The notes under the pieces are model-generated. The model worked only from the letters and a program-made list of their open reading frames with translations. It had not been told where the DNA came from and did not search any database. Below are positions 1-9,452 of a stretch of DNA of 64,000 nucleotides, one piece after another. The position numbers and the translations under genes were made by a program. This DNA comes from Novosphingobium sp. MD-1 (GTDB lineage Bacteria > Pseudomonadota > Alphaproteobacteria > Sphingomonadales > Sphingomonadaceae), in the NCBI RefSeq assembly GCF_001014975.1, contig NZ_BBXA01000013.1:744001-808000 (forward strand), read 5' to 3'. Position 1 is the first letter of the stretch. Each line of letters begins with the position of its first letter.

Positions 1-386
1 AGGAGCGCGTTGCGGCCGACGAGGCCCCAGCGCAGTTCGGGCACGCGCGCGCCGAAGCCGAGGCAGCCGCAATCGATCCGCGTGTTCCCGCGCAGGAGAT
101 TGATGGCGATAGCGGCCGCATAAGCCCCCAATAGCAGCGCACAACCCAGCGCACCGGCCCGGCCGAGAGCGGGCGAGACGGGCATGGCGAGCGCCGCCGC
201 GCCGGCCGCGATTTCCGCCGCGATCACCGCCGGCGCCACCACGGTTGCCCACCCTGCCGGCAGCAGGCGATAGGCAGCGAGAGTCGGCACGAAACGCGCA
301 AAATCGCGCAGTTTATGCACGCCCGCCAACAGGAACAGGCATCCCGCACCGATCGCGGGCAACAGCGCAAGGACAGGATCGATCAT
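1..386 (-). CDS. mauE: MauE-type methylamine utilization membrane protein (partial, C-terminus beyond the left edge)
   Basis: About 128 residues of the N-terminal part are present. I translated the stretch from the ATG at 386 leftwards; it is open to the window edge. It is hydrophobic, with predicted membrane helices, and carries a DCGC motif at residues 105-108 followed by LGF, typical of the MauE/DoxX-like family. MauE is needed for maturation of methylamine-type dehydrogenases, presumably by helping disulfide formation in the small subunit. The start codon overlaps the stop of the heavy-chain gene (ATGA), so the two are translationally coupled. In known mau/aau clusters mauD and the small subunit follow, and these would lie outside the window. 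Confidence 0.82.
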   Translation of the reverse strand, partial: MIDPVLALLPAIGAGCLFLLAGVHKLRDFARFVPTLAAYRLLPAGWATVVAPAVIAAEIAAGAAALAMPVSPALGRAGALGCALLLGAYAAAIAINLLRGNTRIDCGCLGFGARVPELRWGLVGRNAL

Positions 387-1570
387 CGCGCGCCCGCCGT
401 GGCCGCGACGGGCGCGGGCTGGATCAGCGTGAGGTCCGACCCCAATCCTTCGACCTTGCGCAGGACCGCGCCGGTGCCCGGATCGCGCACCGCCAGCGTG
501 CCGCTGCCGAACAGGGTGGTGTAGAGCAGCGGTGCCGCGTCGCCGCTCACCGCCACCGCGCTGGCCGGCTGGTCGAGCGTAATGCGGGCTGTGCGCTTGG
601 CCGCGGCGACGTCATAAACCCAGATTTCCTCGCCCGGAAACTTGTGCGTGCCCGCGCCGCCCTTGTGCATCAGCACGAACAGTCGCCCGCTGGGCGCGTG
701 ATAGGCCAGCGGCTGCAAACCGCCCGGTCGCCAGGCGGATTCGTCTGCCCCCGCCAGCTTCCAGCGCGCCTTGACAGCGATCTGCCCACCGGCGCCGTCG
801 ATCACCGCGACATCGCCGGCGAAGGTGGTGAACAGCCACGTCGACGGGCCGATCCGCACCGGCTTGTCGCTGGCGGGATCGTCGGCAGTGAACAACGGCT
901 TGGTCGTGGCGCCGAGATGGACCGCGCCATTCGCGTCGAGCGCGGCGGCCTGCAACGATCCGTCGGCGCATTGCATCAGGAAACCGCGCGACCCGGTCAT
1001 GTGCATCAGGCCGCAGCCCGGCGTGGGAAATTCGCCCACCAGCTTGCGCGCCTGCGCATCGACCACGCTGACCGACTGTTCGGGCGTGAAGTTGTACACC
1101 AGCAGGAATCGCCCGTCGTCGGTCAGCGGGATGGTGGAGGGCAGCGGCAGCGACTGGATGCGCTTGGCCGGGATCTCCACCTCGTCGCCCGGCATCAGAT
1201 CGCTGATCTTGTAGAAGGTGACGACATCGGTGCGCTTGCCCCGGCTGCCGCGCGAATAGTACGTGCCCGGCACCATAGCCGTGCGCCCATCGGGCGAGAC
1301 GGCGACTCCGGTGTGCGACATGCCGCCCGGAATCGTGCCGAGGAAATGGCCACTGTCCGCATCGATCAGATAGGCGCGGCCATCCGCGATGTGCAGGAAG
1401 CTGATGTCGTTCACCAGCACCCAGTGCGGCGGCATCTGCTCCTTCAGCTCGACCGTGGTCAGTTCCTCGGGCTTCAGCGGCGCCAGTTTCGGGGGCGCGG
1501 GCTTCGGCGGGGCCGCCATCGCCTGCGATGCGCCAAGCGCGAGGAGCGAAAGGGCAAGCAACGTCTTCAT
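383..1570 (-). CDS. Amine dehydrogenase heavy (beta-propeller) subunit, MauB/AauB family
   Basis: This 395-aa protein has a Sec signal peptide (MKTLLALSLLALGASQAMA, cut near residue 19-20). Its body resembles the seven-bladed propeller of methylamine and aromatic amine dehydrogenase heavy chains. Visible family landmarks are RGKRTDVV near residue 110, WRPGG in the second half and HKFPGEEIWVYD near residue 300. The heavy chain packs against the small TTQ-carrying subunit in the periplasm, where primary amines are oxidised to aldehyde and ammonia. Some segments look closer to the aromatic amine enzyme (the RGKR and HKFP regions) and others to MauB, so the substrate is not assigned. It is followed immediately by mauE. 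Confidence 0.85.
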   Translation of the reverse strand: MKTLLALSLLALGASQAMAAPPKPAPPKLAPLKPEELTTVELKEQMPPHWVLVNDISFLHIADGRAYLIDADSGHFLGTIPGGMSHTGVAVSPDGRTAMVPGTYYSRGSRGKRTDVVTFYKISDLMPGDEVEIPAKRIQSLPLPSTIPLTDDGRFLLVYNFTPEQSVSVVDAQARKLVGEFPTPGCGLMHMTGSRGFLMQCADGSLQAAALDANGAVHLGATTKPLFTADDPASDKPVRIGPSTWLFTTFAGDVAVIDGAGGQIAVKARWKLAGADESAWRPGGLQPLAYHAPSGRLFVLMHKGGAGTHKFPGEEIWVYDVAAAKRTARITLDQPASAVAVSGDAAPLLYTTLFGSGTLAVRDPGTGAVLRKVEGLGSDLTLIQPAPVAATAGAR

Positions 1571-1634
1571 CGCATACTCCGAAACGAAAACCGGCCCCGC
1601 GCCCGCTTCCCCATGGCCGTGGGCCGAACCGCGA

Positions 1635-4004
1635 TCACCACTTCACGCTCGCGCTGACGCCATAGGTGGCGGGCTTGGCGTACATCGCGGTCGTGCCGAG
1701 CGGACCGAGGTTGAGCGTATACTGGCGATAGGCCTTGTTGAACACGTTGCGACCGAACACCTCGATGCTGAAACGGTCGTCCGCGCTTGTCCAGGTCAGC
1801 GAGGCGTTCGAGACGTTGTACGCCTTCTGGAACGAGGACGCGCCGTTGGTCACTTCGAGGTACTGGCCATCATACCACGCGCCGTCGAACTGCGCGGCGA
1901 CATTGCCCAGCGCGGTGTCGATGTCGTAGCGGAACAGGTAGTTCACGCTGAAGCGCGGCGCGTTGGGCAATTTGGCGTTGGTGACCGTGGCCGCCGGGAA
2001 CGTGCAGAAATAGTTGCCGGTGCCCTGATCGACGCAATATTGCGGCACGCTGGCGCCGGGGACCAGCACCGACAGGTATTCCGACCCCGCCGTGGCCACC
2101 GACTTGACCTTGCTGGTTTCCCACGTCGCGCCGAGATTCACGTTGAAGTGCGGGACCGGCCTGATCCACGCCTCGAACTCCGCGCCGGTGGCAGTGGCAT
2201 CGCTGTTGCGCACCTGCGGCACGTTGGCGATCAGGGCGAAGGCCTGGTAGTTTTTGTAGCTGTAGTGGAACACCGTGGCGTTGGCGCGGATGGTCTTGCT
2301 GTCGTTGGACCACTTGATGCCGCCCTCGAACGCGTTGAGCGTTTCGGCCTTGTGCTGGAAGGTCGAGGCATCGATCGCGGGGCTGAGCGTGAAGTTGCCG
2401 CCCTTGATGCCCCGGTTCCACGATGCGAACAGCAAGGTGTTCGCGGCCGCCTTGAAGTTCAGTGTGGCGCGCGCCGCCCAATCGCCCTTGGAAATGCGAT
2501 CGACGCCGGGGATCACCGCATCGAAGCTCTGGTTCGACGCCAGTTCCACCGTGCTGCCGTCCGAACTGACGAGCGAATGATAGGTAACGCCCTTGGTGTC
2601 CTTGGAATAGCGCAGACCGGTGATCAGCGTCAGCGCATCGGTCAGGTCGTATTCGGTCTGCGCGAACAGCGACCAGTTCTTCGAGGTCAGGCGATAGGTC
2701 TCGTCGATCGAGGGGTTGCTGCCGCCCAGCCCCACGGCCACCGCCGCGCCCAGCGCCGGGTTGCCGGTGGTCACGGTATGGCCGTTGATCTTCATGTCGA
2801 GGTAGTAGAACCCCACCTGCCAGCGGAAGCGCGGCAGATCGCCCGACAGGCGCAGTTCCTCGCTGAACTGGCTGTAGCGCGCCTGCGTCTCGTAGCGGAT
2901 GAGGTCGAGCGGCGTCGCGTCGCCATCCTCCAGATAGGACTTGGTCAGTTTGGTATAGTTGGTGATGCTGGTCAGCTTGATCCCGCCCAGATCGTAGGCC
3001 AGCTTGCCCTGATAGACATCGATCTTGCGATCCAGGAAACCGGGGACGTTGGAGAAGTTCTGGTAGGGGCTGGCCTTCTCGCCGGTGATGCCGTTGATAA
3101 CCCCGCCCGTGCCGTTCGACAGGCCGGCGGTGTCGGTGGTGCAATAGCCGTTGTCCTGCAGATTGCAGTTGTCGAACACATAGCCGCCGGTGGCGACGTG
3201 ATCGTCCTGCGAATGCTTGTACCACAGGTCCAGCCTGCCGTTGGGGCCAAGGTCCGCCTGCACCGTGCCGCGCACGGCCCAGCCGTTCTCCCCGCCCAAT
3301 GCCTGCCCATCGCTTTCGAACACGCCCGGCAGCGCCGCCGCCGGCGTGATGTAGCCATCCGCCTTGGCGACGCGGCCCGCCACGCGGAAACGCAAGCCGG
3401 AGGTGATGCTGCCGCCCACCGCGCCTTCCAGCGTGCGCCGGTTGAAGCGTTCGTAGGTGCCCGTGGCATAGCCGTTGAAGTCCGCCCGGCTGGCGTCGTT
3501 GCTGACGTACTGGATCAGGCCGCCGGTGGCGTTGCGGCCGAACAACGTGCCCTGCGGCCCGCGCAGCACTTCCACGCGCTGCACATCGAACAGCTGGCCG
3601 GAAATGCCGTTGATCGAGCCCATATAGGCATCGTCGACATAGACCGCGACCGGGCTTTCCAGATAGTCGGTAAAATTGTTCTGCGAAATGCCCCGCAAGT
3701 TGAAGATGGTGACGTTGGGTGACCAGGCGTTAAGCTGAAGCCCCGGAACGTGCTGCGTGATCTGGGTGGTGTCGGTCACGCCCAGCGCCTTCAGCTGATC
3801 GCCCGAGAACGCGGTGATCGAGATCGGCACCTTGGCGACGTTCTCGGACCGCTTGGTGGCGGTTACCACGATATCGCCGAAGCCACTGGTCGCGTCCTGG
3901 GTGGCGGTTTGCGCTTCCTGCGCGTGCGCCGTCCCGGTCATGCCGGCGATCGCAACCGCCATGGCCAGACTGCTCGATGCCGCTTTGGTTTTCCCGAAGG
4001 TCAT
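1635..4004 (-). CDS. TonB-dependent receptor
   Basis: This 789-aa outer-membrane receptor starts at the ATG at 4004, preceded by an AGGGAGC ribosome site. The open frame continues upstream, but that part is non-coding by position and composition. It has a signal peptide ending AHAQ, then a TonB-box-like IVVTATKR, a plug domain with the signature VEVLRGPQGTLFGRNATGG, and a C-terminal barrel ending in an aromatic-type strand (VSASVKW). It belongs to the large sphingomonad receptor group whose substrates are mostly unknown. It lies downstream of nothing on its own strand and is divergent from a PQQ dehydrogenase, which makes import of that enzyme's substrate plausible but unproven. Confidence 0.93.
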   Translation of the reverse strand: MTFGKTKAASSSLAMAVAIAGMTGTAHAQEAQTATQDATSGFGDIVVTATKRSENVAKVPISITAFSGDQLKALGVTDTTQITQHVPGLQLNAWSPNVTIFNLRGISQNNFTDYLESPVAVYVDDAYMGSINGISGQLFDVQRVEVLRGPQGTLFGRNATGGLIQYVSNDASRADFNGYATGTYERFNRRTLEGAVGGSITSGLRFRVAGRVAKADGYITPAAALPGVFESDGQALGGENGWAVRGTVQADLGPNGRLDLWYKHSQDDHVATGGYVFDNCNLQDNGYCTTDTAGLSNGTGGVINGITGEKASPYQNFSNVPGFLDRKIDVYQGKLAYDLGGIKLTSITNYTKLTKSYLEDGDATPLDLIRYETQARYSQFSEELRLSGDLPRFRWQVGFYYLDMKINGHTVTTGNPALGAAVAVGLGGSNPSIDETYRLTSKNWSLFAQTEYDLTDALTLITGLRYSKDTKGVTYHSLVSSDGSTVELASNQSFDAVIPGVDRISKGDWAARATLNFKAAANTLLFASWNRGIKGGNFTLSPAIDASTFQHKAETLNAFEGGIKWSNDSKTIRANATVFHYSYKNYQAFALIANVPQVRNSDATATGAEFEAWIRPVPHFNVNLGATWETSKVKSVATAGSEYLSVLVPGASVPQYCVDQGTGNYFCTFPAATVTNAKLPNAPRFSVNYLFRYDIDTALGNVAAQFDGAWYDGQYLEVTNGASSFQKAYNVSNASLTWTSADDRFSIEVFGRNVFNKAYRQYTLNLGPLGTTAMYAKPATYGVSASVKW

Positions 4005-4337
4005 GCCGGATGCTCCCTGATCGCCGGCACCAACTGGTGCTTTTGTTGACCGGATGCTCGCCGAGGGGCCTTGGTATTTCAACAGCATAGAAATGCCGAA
4101 AACGTACATCCGCCGCGCATTGCGGATTGCCGGAACGCAAAGCGGCCAAGCTCTGCGGAACCCGCAGGCGGGGTTCGCGAAATCAGTTGAAACCTGTGAC
4201 CGAAATGACGCGCTTTGCGTACAGCGCCGTTCGCGTTCCGGATAGCGCCGGTCCGGCAAATCGGGTGCCCTTCGGCCCTCAGCGACAGCGGGCGCGGCCG
4301 TGACCGGCCCCGTGCCCCTCCACATGGCGGAACCCGG
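4005..4337. promoter_or_regulatory. Divergent intergenic region between TBDR and PQQ alcohol dehydrogenase
   Basis: This 333-bp non-coding stretch must hold promoters for both flanking genes. A TTGCGGATTGC string occurs near 4119, and a similar CTGCGGATTGCG lies upstream of the next receptor (near 9873) in the other relative orientation. I see no clear -35/-10 pair, palindrome or RNA gene. Confidence 0.5.
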
Positions 4338-6452
4338 ATGAAGACCAAAGCGATCCTGCTGACCGCGATCTGCGTCAGCGCCACGGCCCTTGCCGCGCCG
4401 AAGCCGGCGCCGGTCAACGCCAACGCCCGCGCCAGCACCGAAACCGCCAGCGCCGATACGGACTGGGCCATGCACGGCCTCGATCCCGGCGAAACGCGGT
4501 TCAGCCCGCTGGCCGGCATCGACGCCGCCAACGTCGCCCGGTTGGGCGTGGCATGGAGCGCCGATTTCGAGGCGCGATCGCTGCGCGGGGTGGAAGCGAC
4601 GCCGATCGTGGTCGATGGCGTGATGTACGTCAGCGGCCCGTGGAGCGTGGTCATGGCGCTCGACGCGCGCACCGGCCGCGTGCTGTGGCGCTACGATCCG
4701 CACGTCGATGGCGCCACTGCCCGGCGCGGCTGCTGCGATGTGGTCAACCGGGGCGTGGCCTATGCCGACGGCAAGGTGTTCCTGGGCGCATTCGACGGGC
4801 GGCTGATCGCGCTCGACGCGAAGACGGGGCGCGAGGTCTGGTCGGTCCAGACCACCGACCGCAACCAGAACTACACGATCACCGGCGCGCCACGCATCGT
4901 GAAGAACCGCGTTATCATCGGCAACGGCGGGGCGGAATACGGCGTGCGCGGCTATGTCACGGCCTATGACGTGGCTACCGGCAGGCAGGCCTGGCGGTTC
5001 TACACCGTGCCTGGCGATCCGGCGAAGGGCTTCGAGAACAAGGCCATGGCCATGGCCGCCGGCACCTGGGCCGGCGAATGGTGGAAGGTGGGCGGCGGCG
5101 GCACCGCGTGGGATTCGATGGCTTACGATCCCGAACTCGACCTGCTCTATATCGGCGTGGGCAACGGCGGACCATGGGACCGCACGGTGCGCAGCGCCGG
5201 CAAGGGCGACAACCTGTTCGTCTCCTCGATCGTGGCGATCCGGCCGGAGACGGGCGAATACGTCTGGCATTTCCAGGAAGTGCCGGGCGACGAATGGGAC
5301 TACACCGCCACGCAGCACATGATCCTGGCCGATCTCGATATCGGCGGTCAGCGGCGCAAGGTGCTGATGCAGGCGCCGAAGAACGGCTATTTCTATGTGC
5401 TGGACCGCGCGACGGGCCAGTTCATCTCGGGCACGCCCTATGTGCCGCTCAACTGGTCGAAGGGGCTGGACCCCAGGACGGGCCGCCCCGACATCGTGCC
5501 GGCCGCGCGCTATGCCGAAAGCGGCGCGGCGTGGCTGGGCCTGCCCTCGCCCGCCGGCGGGCACAGCTGGCAGCCGATGAGCTATGATCCGTCGCGCCGT
5601 CTGGTGTTCCTGCCCACGGCGGAAATGCCCTATGGCTATGTTTCGGCGAAGCCCGGAAGCTTTGCCTACGACCCGCGCGGGTGGAACACCGGGCAGGACC
5701 CGGCCGCCTCCTCGATGCCCGAAGACCCCAAGGTGCGCGCGCAGATCCGCGCAATGATGAAAGGCGCGCTGGTGGCCTGGGACCCGGTCGCCGGGCGGCG
5801 GGTGTGGTCCGTGCCGATGCCGCTGCCGTGGAACGGCGGCGTGCTCTCGACCGCGGGCGGGCTGGTGTTCCAGGGCAACGGCACGGGCGAATTCGCCGCC
5901 TATGCCGCCGACAGCGGCCGCAAGCTGTGGTCCGTGAATCTGGGCAGCGGCATCGTCGCCGCGCCCGTCACTTACCGCATCAGGGGCGTGCAATACGTCT
6001 CCGTCGCGGTCGGCTGGGGCGGCATTCTGCCGCTCAACATGGGCGAGGCGCTGAAGGACGCGGTCGGCCCGCGCGTAAACCGCATCGTCACTTTCCGGCT
6101 CGACGGCAAGGCGCCCTATGCGCTGCCGCCGGTCGATCCGAAAGTGCTGCCGCCGCTGCCCGCCAGCGCCGGCGATCCCCGGCAGGTGGACGAAGGCCGC
6201 ACGCTGTTCCACGTGCGCTGCTGGATGTGCCACGGGGATACGGCGGTGAATCACGGCGGCGTGCCCAACCTGCGCTATTCGCAGGCGATTACCGATCCGG
6301 ACGTGTTCGCCGCCTTCGTGCTGCAGGGCGTGGCCGAACCGCAGGGCATGCCCAACTTCGCCAAGGACCTCACCGCCGCGCAGGCCGAAGCGATCCGCGC
6401 CTATGTGGTGAAGCGCGCGCTCGACCTGAAGGCCGATCCCGACGCGCCATGA
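4338..6452 (+). CDS. PQQ-dependent quinohaemoprotein alcohol dehydrogenase (type II-like)
   Basis: This 704-aa enzyme carries a signal peptide (MKTKAILLTAICVSATALAA), a PQQ beta-propeller and a C-terminal cytochrome c domain. Adjacent cysteines in RGCCDVVNRG, about residue 131, match the rare vicinal disulfide of PQQ alcohol dehydrogenases. A CWMCHG haem c site lies near residue 627, with a candidate axial methionine in QGMPNF. Such enzymes oxidise alcohols to aldehydes in the periplasm and pass electrons through the attached haem to a c-type cytochrome or azurin. The start was chosen at the signal peptide, because the frame upstream is non-coding-like. The nearby amine and aldehyde dehydrogenases fit one oxidation route. 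Confidence 0.9.
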   Translation: MKTKAILLTAICVSATALAAPKPAPVNANARASTETASADTDWAMHGLDPGETRFSPLAGIDAANVARLGVAWSADFEARSLRGVEATPIVVDGVMYVSGPWSVVMALDARTGRVLWRYDPHVDGATARRGCCDVVNRGVAYADGKVFLGAFDGRLIALDAKTGREVWSVQTTDRNQNYTITGAPRIVKNRVIIGNGGAEYGVRGYVTAYDVATGRQAWRFYTVPGDPAKGFENKAMAMAAGTWAGEWWKVGGGGTAWDSMAYDPELDLLYIGVGNGGPWDRTVRSAGKGDNLFVSSIVAIRPETGEYVWHFQEVPGDEWDYTATQHMILADLDIGGQRRKVLMQAPKNGYFYVLDRATGQFISGTPYVPLNWSKGLDPRTGRPDIVPAARYAESGAAWLGLPSPAGGHSWQPMSYDPSRRLVFLPTAEMPYGYVSAKPGSFAYDPRGWNTGQDPAASSMPEDPKVRAQIRAMMKGALVAWDPVAGRRVWSVPMPLPWNGGVLSTAGGLVFQGNGTGEFAAYAADSGRKLWSVNLGSGIVAAPVTYRIRGVQYVSVAVGWGGILPLNMGEALKDAVGPRVNRIVTFRLDGKAPYALPPVDPKVLPPLPASAGDPRQVDEGRTLFHVRCWMCHGDTAVNHGGVPNLRYSQAITDPDVFAAFVLQGVAEPQGMPNFAKDLTAAQAEAIRAYVVKRALDLKADPDAP

Positions 6453-6497
6453 TGGCAAGGAAACTATTGGCGTTTATGTTTTTTGCAAACGCACCAT

Positions 6498-6583
6498 CGT
6501 CATTGCGAGGAGACGCAGTCGACGAAGCAATCCAGAGTCACGCTCAAGCCGCTCTGGATTGCTTCGCTACGCTCGCAATGACG
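6498..6583. repeat. Palindromic intergenic repeat (CGTCATTGCGAG type), copy 1
   Basis: CGTCATTGCGAG at 6498-6509 is inverted as CTCGCAATGACG at 6572-6583. An inner pair, GAAGCAATCCAGAG (6524-6537) and CTCTGGATTGCTTC (6552-6565), is a perfect complement. The whole can fold into one long hairpin. The same outer arms recur at 39308-39389, so this is a dispersed element. Just after it, GACGAACGCGTAG is tandemly duplicated (6580-6592 and 6595-6607). Confidence 0.85.
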
Positions 6584-6639
6584 AACGCGTAGCGGACGAA
6601 CGCGTAGGGCAAGAGTGTGCACGCGACCTAATCACCAAG

Positions 6640-7626
6640 CTATCCCCGCTTGCGGAGGGTTTCCGAGGGAAGGCAGCCGTACTGCTGGCGGTAATACTGC
6701 GCGTAGCGGCCGAAGTTGACGATGCCGCATTCGAGCATCAGCTCGGTCACGCTGGCGCCGCCATCGCTTTCCATCAGCGCGCTGTGCAGCTTTTCCAGCC
6801 GGTGGCGGCGGACATATTCAAGCGGCGTCACGCCGAGGAAATGGCGGAAGCCGCTTTGCAGCGAGCGCACCGAAACGCCGACTTGCGCGGCCAGCGCGGC
6901 AATCGAAATCGTCTCCTCCACCGAATCGTGGATGATCTCGCGCGCGCGGCGGACGTGGCGGGGCGAGATGTCGTTGCCGTGGAGCGCGATCTGTTCGGAA
7001 TAGCTGTTGCAGTAATTGCCGAGCAGCACTTCGGCGAGCAGCATCCCGTACTGGCGCTGCAGCCGCTTGTTGCTCATCGTGATCGGGCAAAGCTGCAACT
7101 GTCCGCAGATGTGGGTCAGCATCCCGCGCCACACCAGCGGCAGTTCGCGCGTGCCTTCGCGCCCCGGATAGAATTCCAGCCGGCGCTGGACCGGGATGTG
7201 GAGTTGCTGGCCGAGATAGTCGGTGCAGATCGATGCGGGCATCCGCACCGCGAGGTGGCGGCAATTGCCCGTCATGTGGACCTTGAGCGGCGTGCCGGGC
7301 GAGGACACCATCAGTTCGTCGGGCCGCAGCTGGTAGCGGTTGCCATCGGCCCACATCACGGTTTCGCCGTCGAGCGCGAGATGGACCAGGAAGTGATCGT
7401 CCTCCAGCTGCGCCTCGACATCGACCTCGGTGCCATACTGGAGATCGACGAACTGGATCGCGCCAAGTTCCATGCTGTAGATGCGCGCGTCGATCGGCTC
7501 CGCCCGGCCACAATCGAAGCGGTGGCGGGAGAGGCGCTTCGACAGGTGTTCGTGGACCACGTCCGCCCGATCCGAATGGAAGGACTGAACACCGGCGACA
7601 TTCGACTGGGCAAGGACGGCTAGCAT
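6640..7626 (-). CDS. AraC-family transcriptional regulator
   Basis: This 328-aa protein has an N-terminal AraC-binding-like sensory domain (about residues 20-200) and a C-terminal AraC double helix-turn-helix (about 220-325). The second half shows the usual LEYVRRHRLEKLHSAL and CGIVNFGRYAQYYRQQYG segments. The ATG at 7626 has an AGGGAG site. It is divergent from the aldehyde dehydrogenase at 7899 and convergent with the PQQ dehydrogenase at 4338. A role as activator of these oxidation genes is an inference from position. Similar AraC proteins in other bacteria control alcohol and aromatic catabolic operons. Confidence 0.88.
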   Translation of the reverse strand: MLAVLAQSNVAGVQSFHSDRADVVHEHLSKRLSRHRFDCGRAEPIDARIYSMELGAIQFVDLQYGTEVDVEAQLEDDHFLVHLALDGETVMWADGNRYQLRPDELMVSSPGTPLKVHMTGNCRHLAVRMPASICTDYLGQQLHIPVQRRLEFYPGREGTRELPLVWRGMLTHICGQLQLCPITMSNKRLQRQYGMLLAEVLLGNYCNSYSEQIALHGNDISPRHVRRAREIIHDSVEETISIAALAAQVGVSVRSLQSGFRHFLGVTPLEYVRRHRLEKLHSALMESDGGASVTELMLECGIVNFGRYAQYYRQQYGCLPSETLRKRG

Positions 7627-7699
7627 GTGGCGGCTCCCTGAGCGCGACGGTTTGCCCGCCGTGTGTTCTCGCTTGCACTGTTACCCGGCTCACGCGGCC

Positions 7700-7716
7700 T
7701 GATCGGGTGCCGATCA
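7700..7716. promoter_or_regulatory. Palindrome in the araC/aldehyde dehydrogenase intergenic region
   Basis: TGATCGG and CCGATCA are perfect 7-bp inverted arms around a 3-bp spacer, within the 272-bp divergent region. It may be an operator. AraC proteins more often use direct repeats, so the protein that would bind here is unknown. Confidence 0.35.
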
Positions 7717-7898
7717 TGAGAACCGCGTAGCCGAGTCCTCATCCGATGCAGGACACTGAAAGCAGCGTCTCCTGTCAAGAGGCGTGCGCCTTCCTTTTGC
7801 CGGATCGGCACGCGGCCTGCGCAAAGTGGATAGCGCGGGCGCGAACGCGGCTCCTACGATTGCGGTCCGACAGCACTATCCACGAAAAGGCCCCTGAC

Positions 7899-9452
7899 AT
7901 GAGCGACACGCTGGACATCGCAAGCCCCGCCGGCGCGAGCCCTTCCGCCACCGTCGGGTCCGGCGCGCAGGCCGCCAGCGCCGCGACGCAGGCCTTCCTC
8001 GCCCGCCAGCACGGGTTGTGGATTGATGGCGCGCACGTACCGGCCGCCAGTGGCGAACGGCGCACCGTGATCGATCCGGCGACCGGCGCGCCCATCGCCG
8101 AAGTGGCCGAAGGCGGCGCGGCCGATATCGACCGCGCGGTGGCTGCCGCCCGCGCGGCGTTCGACACCGGCCCCTGGCGCGCGCTGCGGCCGGTGGAGCG
8201 CGAACGCCTGCTGCTGCGCCTGGCCGACCTGATTGAGCGCGACGCCGATCTGCTGGCCGAACTGGAAGTGCTCGACAACGGCAAGATCCTGCCCATGGCG
8301 CGCCATGGCGATCTGGTGCTTGCCATGGATTCGCTGCGCTACATGGCCGGGTGGGCGACCAAGATCGAAGGCACGACCATCGCGCCCTCGTTCCACTACG
8401 TGCCGGGCCTCAGCTTCACCTCGCACACCATCCGCCAGCCGGTCGGCGTGGTCGGGCAGATCATCCCGTGGAACTTCCCGCTGGTCATGGCGATCTGGAA
8501 GATCGCGCCCGCGCTGGCGGCGGGTTGCACCGTGATCCTCAAGCCGGCCGAGGACACGCCGCTGTCCGCGCTCTATCTGGGCGGGTTGATTGCCGAAGCC
8601 GGGTTCCCGGCCGGCGTGGTCAACATTGTGACAGGCGGCGCGGCAGCCGGCATCGCGCTGGTCGAACATCGCCACGTCGACAAGATCGCCTTCACCGGAT
8701 CGACCGAGGTCGGGCAGGACATCCAGCGCCGCGCTGCCGCCACGATGAAGCGCCTGAGCCTGGAACTGGGCGGCAAGAGCCCGGTGGTGGTGCTGGGCGA
8801 TTGCCCGGTGCCGATGGCCGTGGAAGGCGCGGCCGGCGCGATCTTCTTCAACCACGGGCAGGTCTGCACCGCCGGTTCGCGACTGCTGGTCCATCGCAGC
8901 ATCTATGCCGAGGTGATCGACGGTCTGGCGGCGGTTGCCAACGGCATGGTGCTGGGCGCGGGGCTCGATCCCGCCAGCCAGATGGGGCCGCTGGTTTCGG
9001 CCAAGCAGCGCGCCCGGGTGGACGGCTTCGTGCAAGGCGCGCTGGCGCAGGGCGCGCGGCTGGTGGCGGGCGGCGAGGCTCCGGCCGGCCCGGGCTTCTT
9101 CTATCGCCCCACCGTCTTTGCCGACGGTACGCCCGAGATGACGCTGTGCCGCGAGGAAGTGTTCGGCCCGGTGCTGGTGGCCATGCCGTTCGACAGCGAA
9201 GAGGAAGCGCTGGCGCTCGCCAACGATACCCGCTTCGGCCTGGGCGCCAGCGTGTGGACGCAGAACCTGGGCGCGGCCAACCGCTTCGCGCTGGGGCTGA
9301 AGGCGGGCAATGTCTGGGTCAACGCGCACAACCTGCTCGATCCGGCGGTGCCGTTCGGCGGCCACCGCATGTCCGGCTATGGCCGCGAACTCGCGCACGC
9401 GCCGCTCGAACTCTACACCGAGGCGAAGTCGGTGACGGTCACCCTGCTCTAG
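7899..9452 (+). CDS. NAD(P)-dependent aldehyde dehydrogenase
   Basis: This 517-aa ALDH-superfamily enzyme should oxidise aldehydes to carboxylic acids in the cytoplasm. It has PWNFP in the cofactor region, FTGSTEVG, the catalytic-Glu motif LELGGKSP and the catalytic cysteine in GQVCTAGSR (about residue 323). The first 35 residues are Ala/Ser-rich and not part of the conserved fold. The start at 7899 (ATGAGCGACACG) leaves the normal family length; the frame extends further upstream without support. Its TAG stop at 9450-9452 lies inside the left end of the repeat element that follows. The divergent AraC gene may control it. Confidence 0.9.
   Translation: MSDTLDIASPAGASPSATVGSGAQAASAATQAFLARQHGLWIDGAHVPAASGERRTVIDPATGAPIAEVAEGGAADIDRAVAAARAAFDTGPWRALRPVERERLLLRLADLIERDADLLAELEVLDNGKILPMARHGDLVLAMDSLRYMAGWATKIEGTTIAPSFHYVPGLSFTSHTIRQPVGVVGQIIPWNFPLVMAIWKIAPALAAGCTVILKPAEDTPLSALYLGGLIAEAGFPAGVVNIVTGGAAAGIALVEHRHVDKIAFTGSTEVGQDIQRRAAATMKRLSLELGGKSPVVVLGDCPVPMAVEGAAGAIFFNHGQVCTAGSRLLVHRSIYAEVIDGLAAVANGMVLGAGLDPASQMGPLVSAKQRARVDGFVQGALAQGARLVAGGEAPAGPGFFYRPTVFADGTPEMTLCREEVFGPVLVAMPFDSEEEALALANDTRFGLGASVWTQNLGAANRFALGLKAGNVWVNAHNLLDPAVPFGGHRMSGYGRELAHAPLELYTEAKSVTVTLL

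Noticed and set aside
1389..3722. Long open frame (over 700 codons) on the + strand, opposite the first receptor gene
   Set aside because: It is the antisense shadow of a clear TBDR with signal peptide and plug motifs. High GC keeps the opposite strand free of stops. The translation is Arg/Ala/Gly-rich with no domain.
4005..6458. Upstream extension of the first TBDR frame over the PQQ dehydrogenase gene
   Set aside because: The frame is open, but the receptor's signal peptide and ribosome site are at 4004, and the extension lies antisense to a well-supported dehydrogenase.
6580..6607. Direct repeat GACGAACGCGTAG x2 as a target-site duplication of an insertion
   Set aside because: The two copies are adjacent (2 bp apart) rather than flanking the palindrome, so they look like local slippage, not a footprint of transposition.
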